NCBI GenBank assembly: GCA_030066135.1
Contig: JASJCD010000003.1
Location: 1-39,324, forward strand
DNA: 39,324 bases
Origin: Desulfobacterales bacterium
GTDB taxonomy: Bacteria > Desulfobacterota > Desulfobacteria > Desulfobacterales > UBA5852
Direction of reading: 5' to 3'
This document shows, one piece after another, positions 1 through 10,801 of the stretch. The notes beneath the pieces are model-generated. The model searched no databases, was not told the origin of the DNA, and was given only the letters and a program-made list of their open reading frames with translations. Within the stretch, counting starts at the first letter, position 1, and each line of letters starts with the position of its first letter. Position numbers and translations under genes: made by a program.

Positions 1-2
1 CC

Positions 3-1034
3 GGTATCCAGCGGCAGACCCTTGATGCCATGTACGCCGCCGTGCGGGAATGCATCGATCTGCCCCGGGAATTTTTGAGGACCAAGGCGGCGGCCATGGG
101 GCGGCCGCATATCGCTTTTTTCGAACGCGAAGCGCCCCTGCCGATCGCCGTCGCCGGCCCCTTGAACTGGAAGCGGGCCGTCGAGCTGGTGGAAGGCGCC
201 TTTACGGACGTCTACCCTGCGTTGGGCAGGCATTTCCGCCGGATGCTCCAAAATTACTGGATCGAAAGCGAAGCCCGGCCCAACAAGCGCCCGGGCGCCT
301 TTTGCACCCGCTCCAAGCTCACCGGAGAGCAGCGTGTTTTTATGACGTTCAACGGGACCCTGGGCGATGTCACCACCCTGGCCCACGAAACAGGCCACGC
401 TTGGCACGGGCACCTGCTGTCGCGATCGCGCCCCTGGTCCCAAAACTATCCAATGACCCTGGCGGAGACGGCGTCCATCTTTGCGGAGCACGTCCTGGCC
501 GAGGGACTCTACGCCCGCCCCGAATTCGATGACGACCGGAAACTGGCCATGCTCGACGAAGATCTCAGCGGCATGGCCGTTCTCCTGCTGGACATCACCA
601 CGCGGTTTGACTTCGAGTCGGCTTTTTACGAAGAACGCCAGCAGGGTGAGCTTTCCGTTTCGCGTTTCAAGGAACTGATGGTGGCTTCCCAGCGGCGGAC
701 CTACGCCGACTGTCTGGCAGCGGGCGGCGAAGACCCCTATTTCTGGGCCTCCAAACTGCACTTCTATATCAGCGGTCTTTCTTTTTATAACTTTCCCTAT
801 ACCTTCGGCTATCTTCTCGCCCGAACCCTGGTAGCGCGCTTCCGGGAAGAAGGCCGGACCTTTCTGCCCCGCTACGAAGCACTTCTGGCGGCCTCGGGCG
901 GTGATACGGTCGAAGCGGTGGTGGCCCGGACCCTCGAAGCGGATATCACCCGCCCGGCATTCTGGCGGGCGGCGATTCAGGGCCTGGCGGTCGATCTCGA
1001 ACGCTATCGTGGACTTTTACCCGCCCGCACCTGA
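3..1034 (+). CDS. M3 family oligoendopeptidase (PepF-like), C-terminal part; 5' end outside window
   Basis: Reading frame is open from the window start; zinc-metallopeptidase motif HETGH (HExxH) in TLAHETGHAWHGHLL; C-terminal M3-like YFWASKLHFYISGLSFYNFPYTFGYLLA. Confidence 0.88.
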   Translation, partial: GIQRQTLDAMYAAVRECIDLPREFLRTKAAAMGRPHIAFFEREAPLPIAVAGPLNWKRAVELVEGAFTDVYPALGRHFRRMLQNYWIESEARPNKRPGAFCTRSKLTGEQRVFMTFNGTLGDVTTLAHETGHAWHGHLLSRSRPWSQNYPMTLAETASIFAEHVLAEGLYARPEFDDDRKLAMLDEDLSGMAVLLLDITTRFDFESAFYEERQQGELSVSRFKELMVASQRRTYADCLAAGGEDPYFWASKLHFYISGLSFYNFPYTFGYLLARTLVARFREEGRTFLPRYEALLAASGGDTVEAVVARTLEADITRPAFWRAAIQGLAVDLERYRGLLPART

Positions 1035-1256
1035 GTCATCCGGGACTAGAGGATTCGTCTGCTAAAACGGCCAGGGGCCTCGTCGGCCGGTTGTCATTCG
1101 CCGGAAGCCGTGGTAGGGAGCGAATTCAAAATGCCTAAAACACAAAAGGGTGTTTATTCGTTGCCGTTCCAAAGCCTGCCCCTGCGCTCGGAGGATCGGT
1201 TGCGCCTTGCGCGTCCGGCACATGGATAGCGGCCCAATGTCAACTGGAGGATTTTA

Positions 1257-2474
1257 ATGCCCGCAACACTCAACCATTTAAACTACTACCGCCTTCCCTG
1301 GAACTACAGCGACAACGGCATATCCTGGCTGGAGCCGACCACGGACTGCAACCTGCGCTGCGAAGGCTGCTACCGCGATCCCAGCGGTCCCGGGCACAAA
1401 ACGCTGGAGGAGGTTCGCGCCGATCTGGAGGTTTTCAAACGCCTGCGCAAGAGCGATTGCATGAGCATCGCCGGGGGGGACCCATTGGTCTATCCGCACA
1501 TCGTCGAGACGGTGCGGATGATCCGGGAGATGGGTTGGAAGCCGGTGGTCAACACCAACGGTCTGGCCCTGGACAAACCCATGCTCAAGGCGCTCAAGGA
1601 GGCCGGGGTGTTCGGCTTCACCTTTCACATCGATACCAGCCAGAAACGCCCCAAGGTCAAGGCCACCACCGAGCGCGAGCTCAACGAACTGCGACTTCAC
1701 TTTGCCCGCATGCTGGACGAAGCGGGCGGGATCAGCTGCTCGTTCAACGCCACCATCACGGACCGCACCGTCCGTGAAATTCCAGACATGGTGCGCTGGT
1801 CCCAGCAGCATGCCGACATCGTGCACACCATGGTCTTCATCCTTTTCCGCTCCCCTGATCTGACCGGCGAGTTTGACCTGGTGGTCAACGGCGAGAAGGT
1901 CAGCTTTGGCGAGACCTACAAGAATCCGGAATGGGGCGGCCAGCGCCCGCTGATGGCGGCGGACGCGGTGGAACAGATCCGCGGGGCCGATCCCCTCTAC
2001 GAACCCTGCGCCTATCTCAACGGCACGGCCCGGCCCGACTCGCTCAAATGGCTGCTGGCCAACCGGATCGTCCACCAAGGCGAGGTCCTGGGCTACATGA
2101 CCCCCCGCATCATGGAAATCATTCAAACCTTCACACACCTCTTCACAGGGACTTATCTGGCCTATGCCACGCCCAAAAGCACCTCCCGGGGCAAGTTGAC
2201 AGCTACGGTCGGCTCCCTGATCAGCACCGGCATGTGGCCCACCCTGTACCGACTGATCAAGAGTATCGTCAAAAATCCCAAGAGCATCGTGCGCCCGGCC
2301 TACGTTCAGAGCATGATGATCATCCAGCCGGTCAACTTCGAGCCCGACGGACGGCAGGACATGTGCGACAGCTGCCCCGACATCACCGTTCACGAAGGCC
2401 AGTTGGTCTGGAGCTGCCGTCTGGAAGAGCTGAACCAGTTCGGCGCTTTTGTGACCACCGTTCCCAAGAAATAA
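1257..2474 (+). CDS. radical SAM protein
   Basis: CNLRCEGC (CxxxCxxC) near the N-terminus, followed by a GGDP motif; extra C-terminal Cys motif CDSCPD...C; ggagg RBS upstream. Confidence 0.88.
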   Translation: MPATLNHLNYYRLPWNYSDNGISWLEPTTDCNLRCEGCYRDPSGPGHKTLEEVRADLEVFKRLRKSDCMSIAGGDPLVYPHIVETVRMIREMGWKPVVNTNGLALDKPMLKALKEAGVFGFTFHIDTSQKRPKVKATTERELNELRLHFARMLDEAGGISCSFNATITDRTVREIPDMVRWSQQHADIVHTMVFILFRSPDLTGEFDLVVNGEKVSFGETYKNPEWGGQRPLMAADAVEQIRGADPLYEPCAYLNGTARPDSLKWLLANRIVHQGEVLGYMTPRIMEIIQTFTHLFTGTYLAYATPKSTSRGKLTATVGSLISTGMWPTLYRLIKSIVKNPKSIVRPAYVQSMMIIQPVNFEPDGRQDMCDSCPDITVHEGQLVWSCRLEELNQFGAFVTTVPKK

Positions 2475-2495
2475 GCGCTCATAAAAAGGAGCCGG

Positions 2496-2534
2496 GGGCG
2501 CAGGCGCGATTTGGACGCCCTGCGCCCTTTTTTT
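2496..2534 (+). terminator. rho-independent terminator after the radical SAM gene
   Basis: gggcgcaggcg / cgccctgcgccc stem (one bulge) followed by TTTTTTT. Confidence 0.85.
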
Positions 2535-2619
2535 ATCCGGCCGGGCACCGCTTGGCCAATCACCATCCCGCCGCTTCAAGCTTCTCGCGCACCCGCATCA
2601 AAAATTATCAAAACATGTG

Positions 2620-2647
2620 TTGATTAATATCATTTCATTACTAAAAT
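2620..2647 (+). promoter_or_regulatory. possible sigma70-type promoter upstream of dnaK
   Basis: TTGATT (2620-2625), 16 nt, TAAAAT (2642-2647) in an AT-rich intergenic region. Confidence 0.4.
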
Positions 2648-2716
2648 ATAAAAATAATATTTAATAATATTTGTGATTGAGGAACGATGTCACTTCCATT
2701 AATCCGGGAGGAAATC

Positions 2717-4642
2717 ATGAGCAAAGTCATTGGAATCGATTTGGGTACGACCAATTCCTGCGTGGCGGTCATGGAGGGCGACGAACCGCGCGTCATCACC
2801 AACAGCGAAGGCGGGCGCACGACCCCGTCCATCGTGGCCGTCAGTGACGGAGGCGACCGCCTGGTGGGGCAGATTGCCAAGCGCCAGGCCGTCACCAATC
2901 CGGAACATACCGTTTTCGGTGTCAAGCGCCTTATCGGGCGTAAGTTCCAGGCCCCCGAGGTGCAAAAGGACAGGGTTAACCTGCCCTACCGCATCGAGGC
3001 GGCCGACAACGGCGACGTGCGCATCAACCTGAAGGGCCGCGCCCACAGCCCGGCCGAGATCTCCTCTTTCATTCTTGGGGCGATCCGCAAGGCGGCCGAG
3101 GACTATCTGGGCGAGAAAGTCACCGATGCGGTCATCACCGTGCCGGCTTATTTTGACGACAGCCAGCGCCAGGCCACCAAGGATGCCGGCAAGATCGCCG
3201 GTCTCAACGTGTTGCGGATCATCAACGAGCCCACGGCGGCGTCTCTGGCCTACGGGCTCGAAGGACAGAAAGACCGCAAAATCGCGGTCTTCGACCTGGG
3301 CGGGGGGACCTTTGACATCTCCGTCCTGGAGATCGGTGACGGCGTTTTCGAGGTCAAGGCCACCAACGGGGATACCCATCTGGGTGGGGAGGATTTTGAC
3401 CTGCGCCTGATCGACTACCTGGCCGAGGAATTCAAAAAGGACCAGGGGATCGACGTGCGTGGCGACAAGATGGCGTTGCAGCGGCTCAAGGAGGCGGCCG
3501 AAAAAGCCAAGATGGAGCTCTCCGCGGCCATGGAAACCGAGGTCAACCTGCCGTTTATCACCGCCGATGCCGGCGGCCCCAAACACATGAACGTCAAGAT
3601 CTCGCGGGCCAAGCTCGAAGCCCTGGTGGCCGACCTGCTGGACAAACTGGAAGGCCCCTGCCGCCGGGCGCTCAAGGACGCCGGCCTTGACGCCGGCACC
3701 ATCGACGAAGTCGTTATGGTGGGCGGGATGACCCGTATGCCCGCCGTTCAGGCACGCGTGAAAGAAATCTTCGGGCGCGAACCCCACAAGGGGGTCAATC
3801 CGGATGAAGTGGTGGCCATGGGCGCCGCCATCCAGGGTGCGGTGCTCAAGGGCGACATCAAAGATGTTCTCCTGCTGGACGTGACCCCGCTTTCGCTGGG
3901 CATCGAAACCCTGGGGGGCGTCATGACCCGCCTGATCGCGCGCAACACCACGATTCCGGCCCGTCAGAGCCAGATCTTCTCGACGGCCGAGGACAATCAG
4001 CCGGCCGTTAGCGTGCACGTTCTTCAGGGTGAGCGCGAGATGGCCACCGACAACAAGACCCTGGGACGCTTCGAGCTCACGGGGATTCCTCCGGCCCCGC
4101 GGGGAATCCCTCAGATCGAGGTGGCCTTCGATATCGACGCCAACGGCATCGTGAGTGTTGCGGCTAGGGACGTGGCCACCGGCAAGGAGCAGTCCATCCG
4201 AATCACGGCCTCAAGCGGCTTGGATTCGGCGGAAATCGACCGGCTCGTAATGGAAGCGGAGATGAATGCCGACAGCGACCGCCGCAAGAAGGGTCTGGTG
4301 GATGCGCGTAACGAGGCCGATGCCCTGGTCTACACCACCGGGCGAACCCTGTCCGAGCTGGGGGACAAGATCGATGCCGGCTCACGTCAGCAGGCCGAGG
4401 CGGCCATCGCCGGCCTGAAGCAGGCCATGGCCGGCGAGGACACCGCCGAGATCCGCCGCCTGTCGGACGAACTCAAGCACATCGCCCACCGTCTGGCCGA
4501 ATCGGTCTACGGCGCCGCCGGAGGTGCCGCGGGCGGTGGTCATGGTCAGGGCCAGACGCCCAGAGGGCCTCAGGCAGGGGCTTCGGACGGGTCCCCGGGA
4601 GCTGACAATGTGGTGGACGCCGAGTTCGAGGAAGTCGCCTGA
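2717..4642 (+). CDS. dnaK: molecular chaperone DnaK (Hsp70)
   Basis: [22 protein letters not shown]-terminus, [22 protein letters not shown]-terminal [18 protein letters not shown] before the 2717 ATG. Confidence 0.97.
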   Translation: MSKVIGIDLGTTNSCVAVMEGDEPRVITNSEGGRTTPSIVAVSDGGDRLVGQIAKRQAVTNPEHTVFGVKRLIGRKFQAPEVQKDRVNLPYRIEAADNGDVRINLKGRAHSPAEISSFILGAIRKAAEDYLGEKVTDAVITVPAYFDDSQRQATKDAGKIAGLNVLRIINEPTAASLAYGLEGQKDRKIAVFDLGGGTFDISVLEIGDGVFEVKATNGDTHLGGEDFDLRLIDYLAEEFKKDQGIDVRGDKMALQRLKEAAEKAKMELSAAMETEVNLPFITADAGGPKHMNVKISRAKLEALVADLLDKLEGPCRRALKDAGLDAGTIDEVVMVGGMTRMPAVQARVKEIFGREPHKGVNPDEVVAMGAAIQGAVLKGDIKDVLLLDVTPLSLGIETLGGVMTRLIARNTTIPARQSQIFSTAEDNQPAVSVHVLQGEREMATDNKTLGRFELTGIPPAPRGIPQIEVAFDIDANGIVSVAARDVATGKEQSIRITASSGLDSAEIDRLVMEAEMNADSDRRKKGLVDARNEADALVYTTGRTLSELGDKIDAGSRQQAEAAIAGLKQAMAGEDTAEIRRLSDELKHIAHRLAESVYGAAGGAAGGGHGQGQTPRGPQAGASDGSPGADNVVDAEFEEVA

Positions 4643-4715
4643 CGATCGGCCGGTTAACCGCCTCCCCACGGTCGGTATCAGGCCGGGGGGGCGGCGACCC
4701 GGCGCGCGATGGGCA

Positions 4716-5075
4716 CTAGTCGGTTTTAATGATCTTCAAGCGGCGAAGCAGCCAGGGAAGCAGATAGAACCATTGGAAATAGCCCAGGCTGGTCATCAAT
4801 ACCCACAGGGAAAGCGCCAAATAGTAGGTTCGGGTGCTCTCGTCTGCGCCCGCTTCCGGGAAAAACCAAACCAGCGCCTGGATGAGGTAGATCGCCAGGT
4901 AACCCGAAGGAAAACTGACAAGCGTCATCAGTCCCATGAAGCCGGCCAGGGATTCCCCGCTGAACGACCCCCGGCCGAAGAAGCTGAGACCAATGCCGAA
5001 GCAGGCCAGAAGCCATAAGGATTTGATGAGCTTGAACCGTTGTCGCCTGATTTGCATGCTATGACTTTCTGTCAA
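4716..5075 (-). CDS. small hypothetical membrane protein
   Basis: 119 aa with about three hydrophobic segments; minus-strand ORF between dnaK and the HD-domain gene; alternative start at 5057. Confidence 0.6.
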   Translation of the reverse strand: MTESHSMQIRRQRFKLIKSLWLLACFGIGLSFFGRGSFSGESLAGFMGLMTLVSFPSGYLAIYLIQALVWFFPEAGADESTRTYYLALSLWVLMTSLGYFQWFYLLPWLLRRLKIIKTD

Positions 5076-5082
5076 AGCGGCT

Positions 5083-5664
5083 TCAGGCTGTCGTGCCTTT
5101 GAGGCCGATGGCGTCAGCCACTTCCCGCATCCCCGTGATCGTATCGGTGATCAGTTCGCCCAGCTCCACATCCAGCATGGCCGCGCCCTTTTCGATGATG
5201 CCGCGGTCCACACCGGCGGCGAACCGTTTGTCCTTCCACTTTTTTTTCACCGATTTGGCCTTGAGATCCATGACGCTCTTAGAGGGGCGCACCAGGGCCG
5301 TGGTGGCCACCAGGCCGGTGAGCTCGTCCACGGCAAACAATACTTTTTCGAGCGCGGACAGCGGCTCGATGTCCGTGCAGATGCCGTAGCCGTGACTGAC
5401 CACCGCCCGGATGATAGATTCGGGCCAGCCGTTCTGCTTTAAGATTTCCTCGGTTTTGCGACAGTGCTGATCCGGGAACTGTTCATAGTCCAGATCGTGA
5501 ATCAGGCCGACAAGGCCCCACAAATCTTCGTCTTCGTCGTATTTGCGGGCCATGAAACGCATCACGCCCTCGACGGCCAGTGCGTGTTTGATCAGGCTTT
5601 CGCTCTTGTTATAGGTCGTGAGCAGTTCCCACGCCGCGGCGCGGCTCGGTATCGCGTCAGCCAT
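5083..5664 (-). CDS. HD/HDIG-domain metal-dependent phosphohydrolase-like protein
   Basis: IKHALAVEGVMRFMAR...LVGLIHDLDYEQFPDQH...IRAVVSHGYG: HD-type motif order; start at MADAIPS. Confidence 0.8.
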   Translation of the reverse strand: MADAIPSRAAAWELLTTYNKSESLIKHALAVEGVMRFMARKYDEDEDLWGLVGLIHDLDYEQFPDQHCRKTEEILKQNGWPESIIRAVVSHGYGICTDIEPLSALEKVLFAVDELTGLVATTALVRPSKSVMDLKAKSVKKKWKDKRFAAGVDRGIIEKGAAMLDVELGELITDTITGMREVADAIGLKGTTA

Positions 5665-5788
5665 GGCCATCTCCCTTCACGCGCCCTTCACACCAAGAAA
5701 TGTTTTTATTTAGCGCGAATTTTCTGATATTGGTTTAAATATCCGTGTGATATATCACCAACCCCTCTTCCCGGAGCGTTTGTAGACC

Positions 5789-6268
5789 ATGGACCCCAAT
5801 CTGTCAAAAGCGATTGTCGATTTTTTCCTGGGGATACCCATCTTCAGCCGCATGAACGCGGAGGAAGTCAAACTGGTGGCCAAACACATGAACGTGATCG
5901 AGCTGCAGCCGGGAGAGACGCTTTTCGAAGAATCCGACCGCGGCAGTTTTATGTGTTTCATCGCTCACGGCACCCTGGACGTCATCAAACAACCCGGTGT
6001 CGGCGACCAGGAAATCACCATTACCACCGTGCGCCAGGGGCAGTCCATCGGTGAAATGTCGGTCATCGAAGACCTTCCCCGTTCGGCCACCATAAAGGCC
6101 CGGGAAAACACCAAGCTTTTCATTCTCTCCCAAGCGGCCTTTGACCATGTACTTGCCAAGCATGCCCACATCGGCATCAAACTGCTCAAAGGCATCACGA
6201 TCCTGTTAAGCAACAACCTTCGCAAGACCTCCAGCCGCCTGGCCGACTACATGCTGCCCATCAGCTGA
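5789..6268 (+). CDS. single-domain cyclic nucleotide-binding protein
   Basis: cNMP-binding fold signatures LQPGETLFEESDRGSFMCFIAHGTLDVI...QGQSIGEMSVIEDLPRSATIKA; no HTH domain follows. Confidence 0.85.
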   Translation: MDPNLSKAIVDFFLGIPIFSRMNAEEVKLVAKHMNVIELQPGETLFEESDRGSFMCFIAHGTLDVIKQPGVGDQEITITTVRQGQSIGEMSVIEDLPRSATIKARENTKLFILSQAAFDHVLAKHAHIGIKLLKGITILLSNNLRKTSSRLADYMLPIS

Positions 6269-6357
6269 TCGGGTGTGCCCGCAGAACGATCAAGCGCCTG
6301 CTAAACCCGCACGTCGATTGGCCGATAACTTAAAGGTCGGTCATATCCCGAAAAATA

Positions 6358-6389
6358 CGCCCCGTCCCTTGATGGCCGGGCGATTTTTT
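6358..6389 (+). terminator. putative rho-independent terminator after the cNMP-binding gene
   Basis: cgccc...gggcg stem followed by TTTTTT. Confidence 0.55.
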
Positions 6390-6459
6390 ACTATAAAAAA
6401 GTTTAAGGCGTCAGCTTGATGCCAATCGTTTGGGTAGAGCGACAAGGGAGCGGCTTCGC

Positions 6460-7068
6460 ATGGGTATCAGGGGTAAAACGTATGGGCTTCAGCTCGTGGG
6501 CCTCGGTCTGCTGGCCGGGTTGATCCTGACGGCACTCGCACCCTTACCTGCCCACGCCGATATCTACATGTATCGCGACGCCAACGGTGTCCTGCATTTC
6601 ACCAACGTGCCCGCATCTTCCAAATATCGTCTCTATATCCGCAGCAGCAAACCCCGTTTCAATACCCCGCCCGGCAATAAAAAATACGACGGCATCATCA
6701 AGGATGCCGCCCGTCGTTACGGTGTCGATTTCTCCCTGCTCAAGGCCATCATCCGCGCGGAGTCCAGTTTCAACCCGCTGGCCATATCGCGCAAGGGCGC
6801 CCGCGGTCTGATGCAGATCATGCCGGAAAATTACAAGACCCTGGATATCCAGGATCCCTTCGACCCCCAGCAGAACATCATGGGTGGGGCACGCTATTTC
6901 CGCACCCTGCTCGACCGCTACCAGGGTAAAGTGGCCCTGACGCTGGCGGCCTACAACGCAGGCCCCACCGCGGTGGACCGCTATCGCCGTATCCCGCCCT
7001 ATGTCGAAACCCAGGACTACGTCGAGAAAGTCCTGCGCTACTACAAGCACTATAAAAACAACACCTGA
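6460..7068 (+). CDS. lytic transglycosylase (SLT domain) with N-terminal DUF4124-like segment
   Basis: Signal-like N-terminus; DIYMYRDANGVLHFTNVP (DUF4124-like); SLT motifs KAIIRAESSFNPLAISRKGARGLMQIMP and LTLAAYNAGPTAVDRY. Confidence 0.92.
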   Translation: MGIRGKTYGLQLVGLGLLAGLILTALAPLPAHADIYMYRDANGVLHFTNVPASSKYRLYIRSSKPRFNTPPGNKKYDGIIKDAARRYGVDFSLLKAIIRAESSFNPLAISRKGARGLMQIMPENYKTLDIQDPFDPQQNIMGGARYFRTLLDRYQGKVALTLAAYNAGPTAVDRYRRIPPYVETQDYVEKVLRYYKHYKNNT

Positions 7069-7122
7069 TCCCGCGCCATTTGTCCGTATTCATGGGCGGC
7101 CTTCGCAATTCGCAGGCCTTAA

Positions 7123-9171
7123 TCAATCGTCTTTCATAAGCACCAGGGCCGTACGGCTCGGCAGGTAGAGGCTCAGCCGGGCGGCTGAACGGCCGTCGGA
7201 TTCCGCGTCCGTCAAGGTCAGATGTTCCTGTTCCGGTGCCAGCCGGCCATGGCCGCCAAAGGCGGGATCGTCGCTGTTCAGGATCTGCCGGTATTTTCCG
7301 GGTGGCGCCGGGATAGCGTAGTTCGGTCGGGATTGCAGGGGATGGAAGTGAAACACGAAGATCAGCCCCTGGCGTTCGAAAGCCAGCACCTTATGCGCGT
7401 TGTGCTCGAACAGATGGTTGGCCCAGGGGGCCTGCATGAAGCGGTATTTTTTTTCCAGCGCCAGCATGGCCCCGTCGAATAGCGCCAACTGGCTGTATTT
7501 CAAATCCGGATTGTCCGCCAGATGCCACTGGCGGCGGGCATAGCGGTAGGACCATTGATTGCCCTCCCGGGGAAAATCGATCCACTCGGGATGGCCGAAT
7601 TCGTTGCCCATGAAGGTGAGATAGCCGTGCCCGGCCGTGGCCAGGGTCAACAGCCGGATCATCTTGTGCAGGGCCATGGCCCGGTCGATGGTGATGTCCG
7701 GATCGTCGCGGTGCATGTGGTCATACATGGCGGCATCGGCCATGCGGAAGATCAGGGTCTTGTCGCCCACCAGGGCCTGATCGTGACTTTCGGCATAGCT
7801 GATGGATTTTTCCTCGGCCCGCCGGTTGGTCAGTTCGTGCCAGAGGGCCCCCATGGACCATTCTTCGTCGGGGGTGTCCTTGGTCAGGCGAATCCAGTAG
7901 TCGGGAACCCCCATGGCAAAACGATAGTCGAAACCCACGCCGCCTTCGGCCGGGGCCAGCGCCAGACCGGGAAGACCGCTGATGTCTTCAGCGACGGTAA
8001 CGGCCGCCGGCCGGAGTTCATGGATAAGTTCATTGGCCAGGGCCAGATAGGCCACGGCGTCCTCATCCACGTTGGGGCTGAAATAGTCGTCGTAGCTGGT
8101 GAATGCTTTCTCGAGACCGTGGTCTAGGTAAAGCATGCTGGTGACGCCATCGAAGCGGAAACCGTCGAAATGGTATTCTTCCAGCCAGAAGCGGCAGTTG
8201 GACAGCAGAAATTGCCGGACAGGGATTTTGGCGTAGTCGAAGCAGCGTGAATCCCAGGCATGGTGGTGCCCCCGCGGACCGTCGTGAAAATACTGGTAAA
8301 GGGTGCCATCGAAACGGCTGAGCCCTTCCACCTCGTTGGCCACGCTGTGGGAGTGGACCAGGTCCATGATGATGCGCAGCCCCAGACCGTGAGCGGCATC
8401 CACGAGGTATTTGAGGTCTTCAGGGCTGCCGAAACGCGATGATGCCGCATAGAAGCTCGATACCTGATAGCCAAAGGACCCGTAGTAAGGGTGCTCCTGG
8501 ACGGCCATCAACTGTACCGTATTGTACCCGGCTTCGGCGATACGCGGCAGGATCCGGTCGGCGAATTCGCGGTAGGTACCGATGCCTTCCTGTTCCTGGG
8601 CCATCCCCACGTGGGATTCATAAATTAAAATCGGCGCCGGCGGCGGATTGAAATCCCTATGGCGCCATTGATACGGCTCCGGCGGGCACCAGATCTGGGC
8701 ATTGAAGATAAGGGTTTGCGCATCCTGGACCACGCGACGGGCGTAGGCGGGAATGCGGTCGCCCGCCCCTCCGGGCCAGTGGACCCGGAGCCGGTAGAGC
8801 ATGCCGTGTTCGAGGCGTTCCGCCGGCACCGTGATTTCCCACACCCCCTCCTGGTCCGCGGCAGGCGCAAGCCGCCACTCGGGCTGTTCCTCCCAGCGGG
8901 TGAAATCACCAACCAGATAAACGGCCGTGGCATTGGGTGCCCATTCCCTGAAGCGCCAGCTCGCCGGCGAGCGATGCAGCCCATAATAGTGATGCGCGCA
9001 GGCGGCCGTCGCCAGTTTTTCGCCGGGCGCAACCAGATCGTCCCGCCGCCGCCGCAGCAACCGCTGCCGGGCTTCCAGGCCCTGCTTGTAGGGTTGCAGC
9101 CAGGGATCGATCTGCAGAAGCTTTTGGATGCGGCGGTTTGTCGCGGAATTCGGGGCTGTTCCCATGGGCAT
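7123..9171 (-). CDS. glgB: 1,4-alpha-glucan branching enzyme (GH13, resembling the eukaryotic/GH13_8 type)
   Basis: GH13 signatures IIMDLVHSHSVANE, FDGFRFDGVTSMLY, VTVAEDISGLP, SYAESHDQALVGDKT; C-terminal FMGNEFGHPEWIDFPREGN. Confidence 0.88.
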   Translation of the reverse strand: MPMGTAPNSATNRRIQKLLQIDPWLQPYKQGLEARQRLLRRRRDDLVAPGEKLATAACAHHYYGLHRSPASWRFREWAPNATAVYLVGDFTRWEEQPEWRLAPAADQEGVWEITVPAERLEHGMLYRLRVHWPGGAGDRIPAYARRVVQDAQTLIFNAQIWCPPEPYQWRHRDFNPPPAPILIYESHVGMAQEQEGIGTYREFADRILPRIAEAGYNTVQLMAVQEHPYYGSFGYQVSSFYAASSRFGSPEDLKYLVDAAHGLGLRIIMDLVHSHSVANEVEGLSRFDGTLYQYFHDGPRGHHHAWDSRCFDYAKIPVRQFLLSNCRFWLEEYHFDGFRFDGVTSMLYLDHGLEKAFTSYDDYFSPNVDEDAVAYLALANELIHELRPAAVTVAEDISGLPGLALAPAEGGVGFDYRFAMGVPDYWIRLTKDTPDEEWSMGALWHELTNRRAEEKSISYAESHDQALVGDKTLIFRMADAAMYDHMHRDDPDITIDRAMALHKMIRLLTLATAGHGYLTFMGNEFGHPEWIDFPREGNQWSYRYARRQWHLADNPDLKYSQLALFDGAMLALEKKYRFMQAPWANHLFEHNAHKVLAFERQGLIFVFHFHPLQSRPNYAIPAPPGKYRQILNSDDPAFGGHGRLAPEQEHLTLTDAESDGRSAARLSLYLPSRTALVLMKDD

Positions 9172-9206
9172 TGATCCCGCCAGGTTGTCTTATGGCCGGC
9201 CAGGGA

Positions 9207-10736
9207 TCAACCCGGTGCGTGTCCGGAGACGATCAGGGGCCGCTGGAGCATTCTCTCGTATAGATCGATATAGTGACGCGCGGTCACGTCGTGGTTGAAG
9301 GTCGCACGGCTTTCCCGCATGATACGCTCGATCTGCTGATGGCGTTCCTCCCCCGGCCGGGAAAAAAAGGCCATGGCCTGATCGATGGCCCAGAAGAGGC
9401 CCTGGCTGTCGTAGATTTCGAATAGAAAACCGTTGCCGCTGTTGTTTGCTACGGACAGGCTGGTCACCGTATCGTGGATGCCGCCGGTGTCGTAGGCCAC
9501 GGGCAGGGTGCCGTAGAGGGGGCCGATCATCTGGGGCAGCCCGCAGGGCTCGAACCGCGAGGGCATCAGGATGAAATCGGCAGCGGCGTAAGCCTGGCGT
9601 GATAGGTTCTCATCGAAGTCACAAACCGCCACCCGGTTGTGAAGCGCATGGAAGTCAACGATATTATGAAAGACCGTCTTGTATTCACCGTTGGCCACGA
9701 AGACGACCTGGAGATGGTGCTCCCAGTACTTGGACACGACAACATACAGAATTTCAGCCAGGAGCTGGCAGCCTTTCTGAACCGGATCCAGGCGGTGGGG
9801 CCAGAAGAACAGCGGGGCCCGGTCGTCCTCCTCGAGTCCCAGGCGGCGTTGAAGATTGCGCTTGTTGGCCCGTTTGCCGGAAGCATGGTCCTCTGCGTCG
9901 TAGGCCTGCACCAGGGCGTCGTCGCTTTCCGGATGATAGGACGGATCCGGTGCGTTGAGGATGCCCGTGGCGCACTGGGCCCAGTATTTGTTGGAGAGCT
10001 CCTGGCGCAGGGGCGGCTCCACGAAGGCGTGACGCCCGTCAACAATTTCATGCAGAAATGTCGGGCTGACCGTATTGACGAAATGGGCCGCAAATACCCC
10101 GCTCACCAGAAAATCGACCGGGTTGGTATCGCGGACCTCTTCGTACTCAACGGCCATGTGCTTGTAGTACAGGTGATGCCAGAAATAGGCGCCGTCGATG
10201 CCGCGGTCCTCGATATAATCGAGCATGGTTTCGACCGTGTGGATGTTATGCACCGTAAACAGGCAGGGGATGCCCATCTGCCGGGCCGCCGCCGGAATCA
10301 GCCCGGTCATCCAGTCGTTGCAGTGGATCAGGTCGGGGCGCACATAGGGAATGATGTTGTTGATGATCTCACGCTGAAAGGCCAGGGCGATCTTGATGTT
10401 GTCCGTCCCGTAGTTGGAGTAGACGCTGTCGATATAGAAGAAGGCCCGGTCCTCGGCGAGATGGATACGCTCATCGGGCATCTTGTCCCGGATCCGGCGG
10501 ATTTCCTTTTTTAGTACCGGCGCCATATGGGCTGCGAATATCTCGCGGTAATCCGGCAGGGCCACATGAACATCGGCACCCTGATCGAACAGGGCACTGA
10601 TCAGGGCGGCGGAAACATCCGCCAACCCGCCGGCCTTGGCGACCAGATGATTGGCAATGTTGCCCATGCCCTGGGGCAGGTAGGTGACTTCGGGTGTTAC
10701 CACCAGGACGGTTGGGTTTTTTTCGAGTGCGGCCAT
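9207..10736 (-). CDS. glgA: glycogen/starch synthase-type glycosyltransferase (GT5)
   Basis: VVTPEVTYLP...AKAGGLADVSAAL; LIHCNDWMTGLIPA; ADFILMPSRFEPCGLPQMIGPLYGTLPVAYDTGGIHDTV. Confidence 0.9.
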   Translation of the reverse strand: MAALEKNPTVLVVTPEVTYLPQGMGNIANHLVAKAGGLADVSAALISALFDQGADVHVALPDYREIFAAHMAPVLKKEIRRIRDKMPDERIHLAEDRAFFYIDSVYSNYGTDNIKIALAFQREIINNIIPYVRPDLIHCNDWMTGLIPAAARQMGIPCLFTVHNIHTVETMLDYIEDRGIDGAYFWHHLYYKHMAVEYEEVRDTNPVDFLVSGVFAAHFVNTVSPTFLHEIVDGRHAFVEPPLRQELSNKYWAQCATGILNAPDPSYHPESDDALVQAYDAEDHASGKRANKRNLQRRLGLEEDDRAPLFFWPHRLDPVQKGCQLLAEILYVVVSKYWEHHLQVVFVANGEYKTVFHNIVDFHALHNRVAVCDFDENLSRQAYAAADFILMPSRFEPCGLPQMIGPLYGTLPVAYDTGGIHDTVTSLSVANNSGNGFLFEIYDSQGLFWAIDQAMAFFSRPGEERHQQIERIMRESRATFNHDVTARHYIDLYERMLQRPLIVSGHAPG

Positions 10737-10801
10737 GTAAGCCCCTTCTGTTTAAATGGTCCCGGCCCGCGTCATTGAACGCGGATGTCCGTCGGGAGGC
10801 A

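Noticed and set aside
1278-2579. 433-aa minus-strand ORF antisense to the radical SAM gene
   Set aside because: High-GC antisense artefact: Asp/Gly/His/Val-rich with no motif, while the plus strand has a clear radical SAM protein.
2641-2680. Tandem ataatattt/taataatattt copies before dnaK
   Set aside because: Ordinary AT-rich promoter sequence; too short and imperfect for a functional repeat claim.
2699-4018. 439-aa minus-strand ORF antisense to dnaK
   Set aside because: The plus-strand DnaK is unambiguous; long antisense frames opposite conserved high-GC genes are common.
9639-10514. 291-aa plus-strand ORF opposite glgA
   Set aside because: Antisense shadow ORF; glgA motifs on the minus strand are clear.
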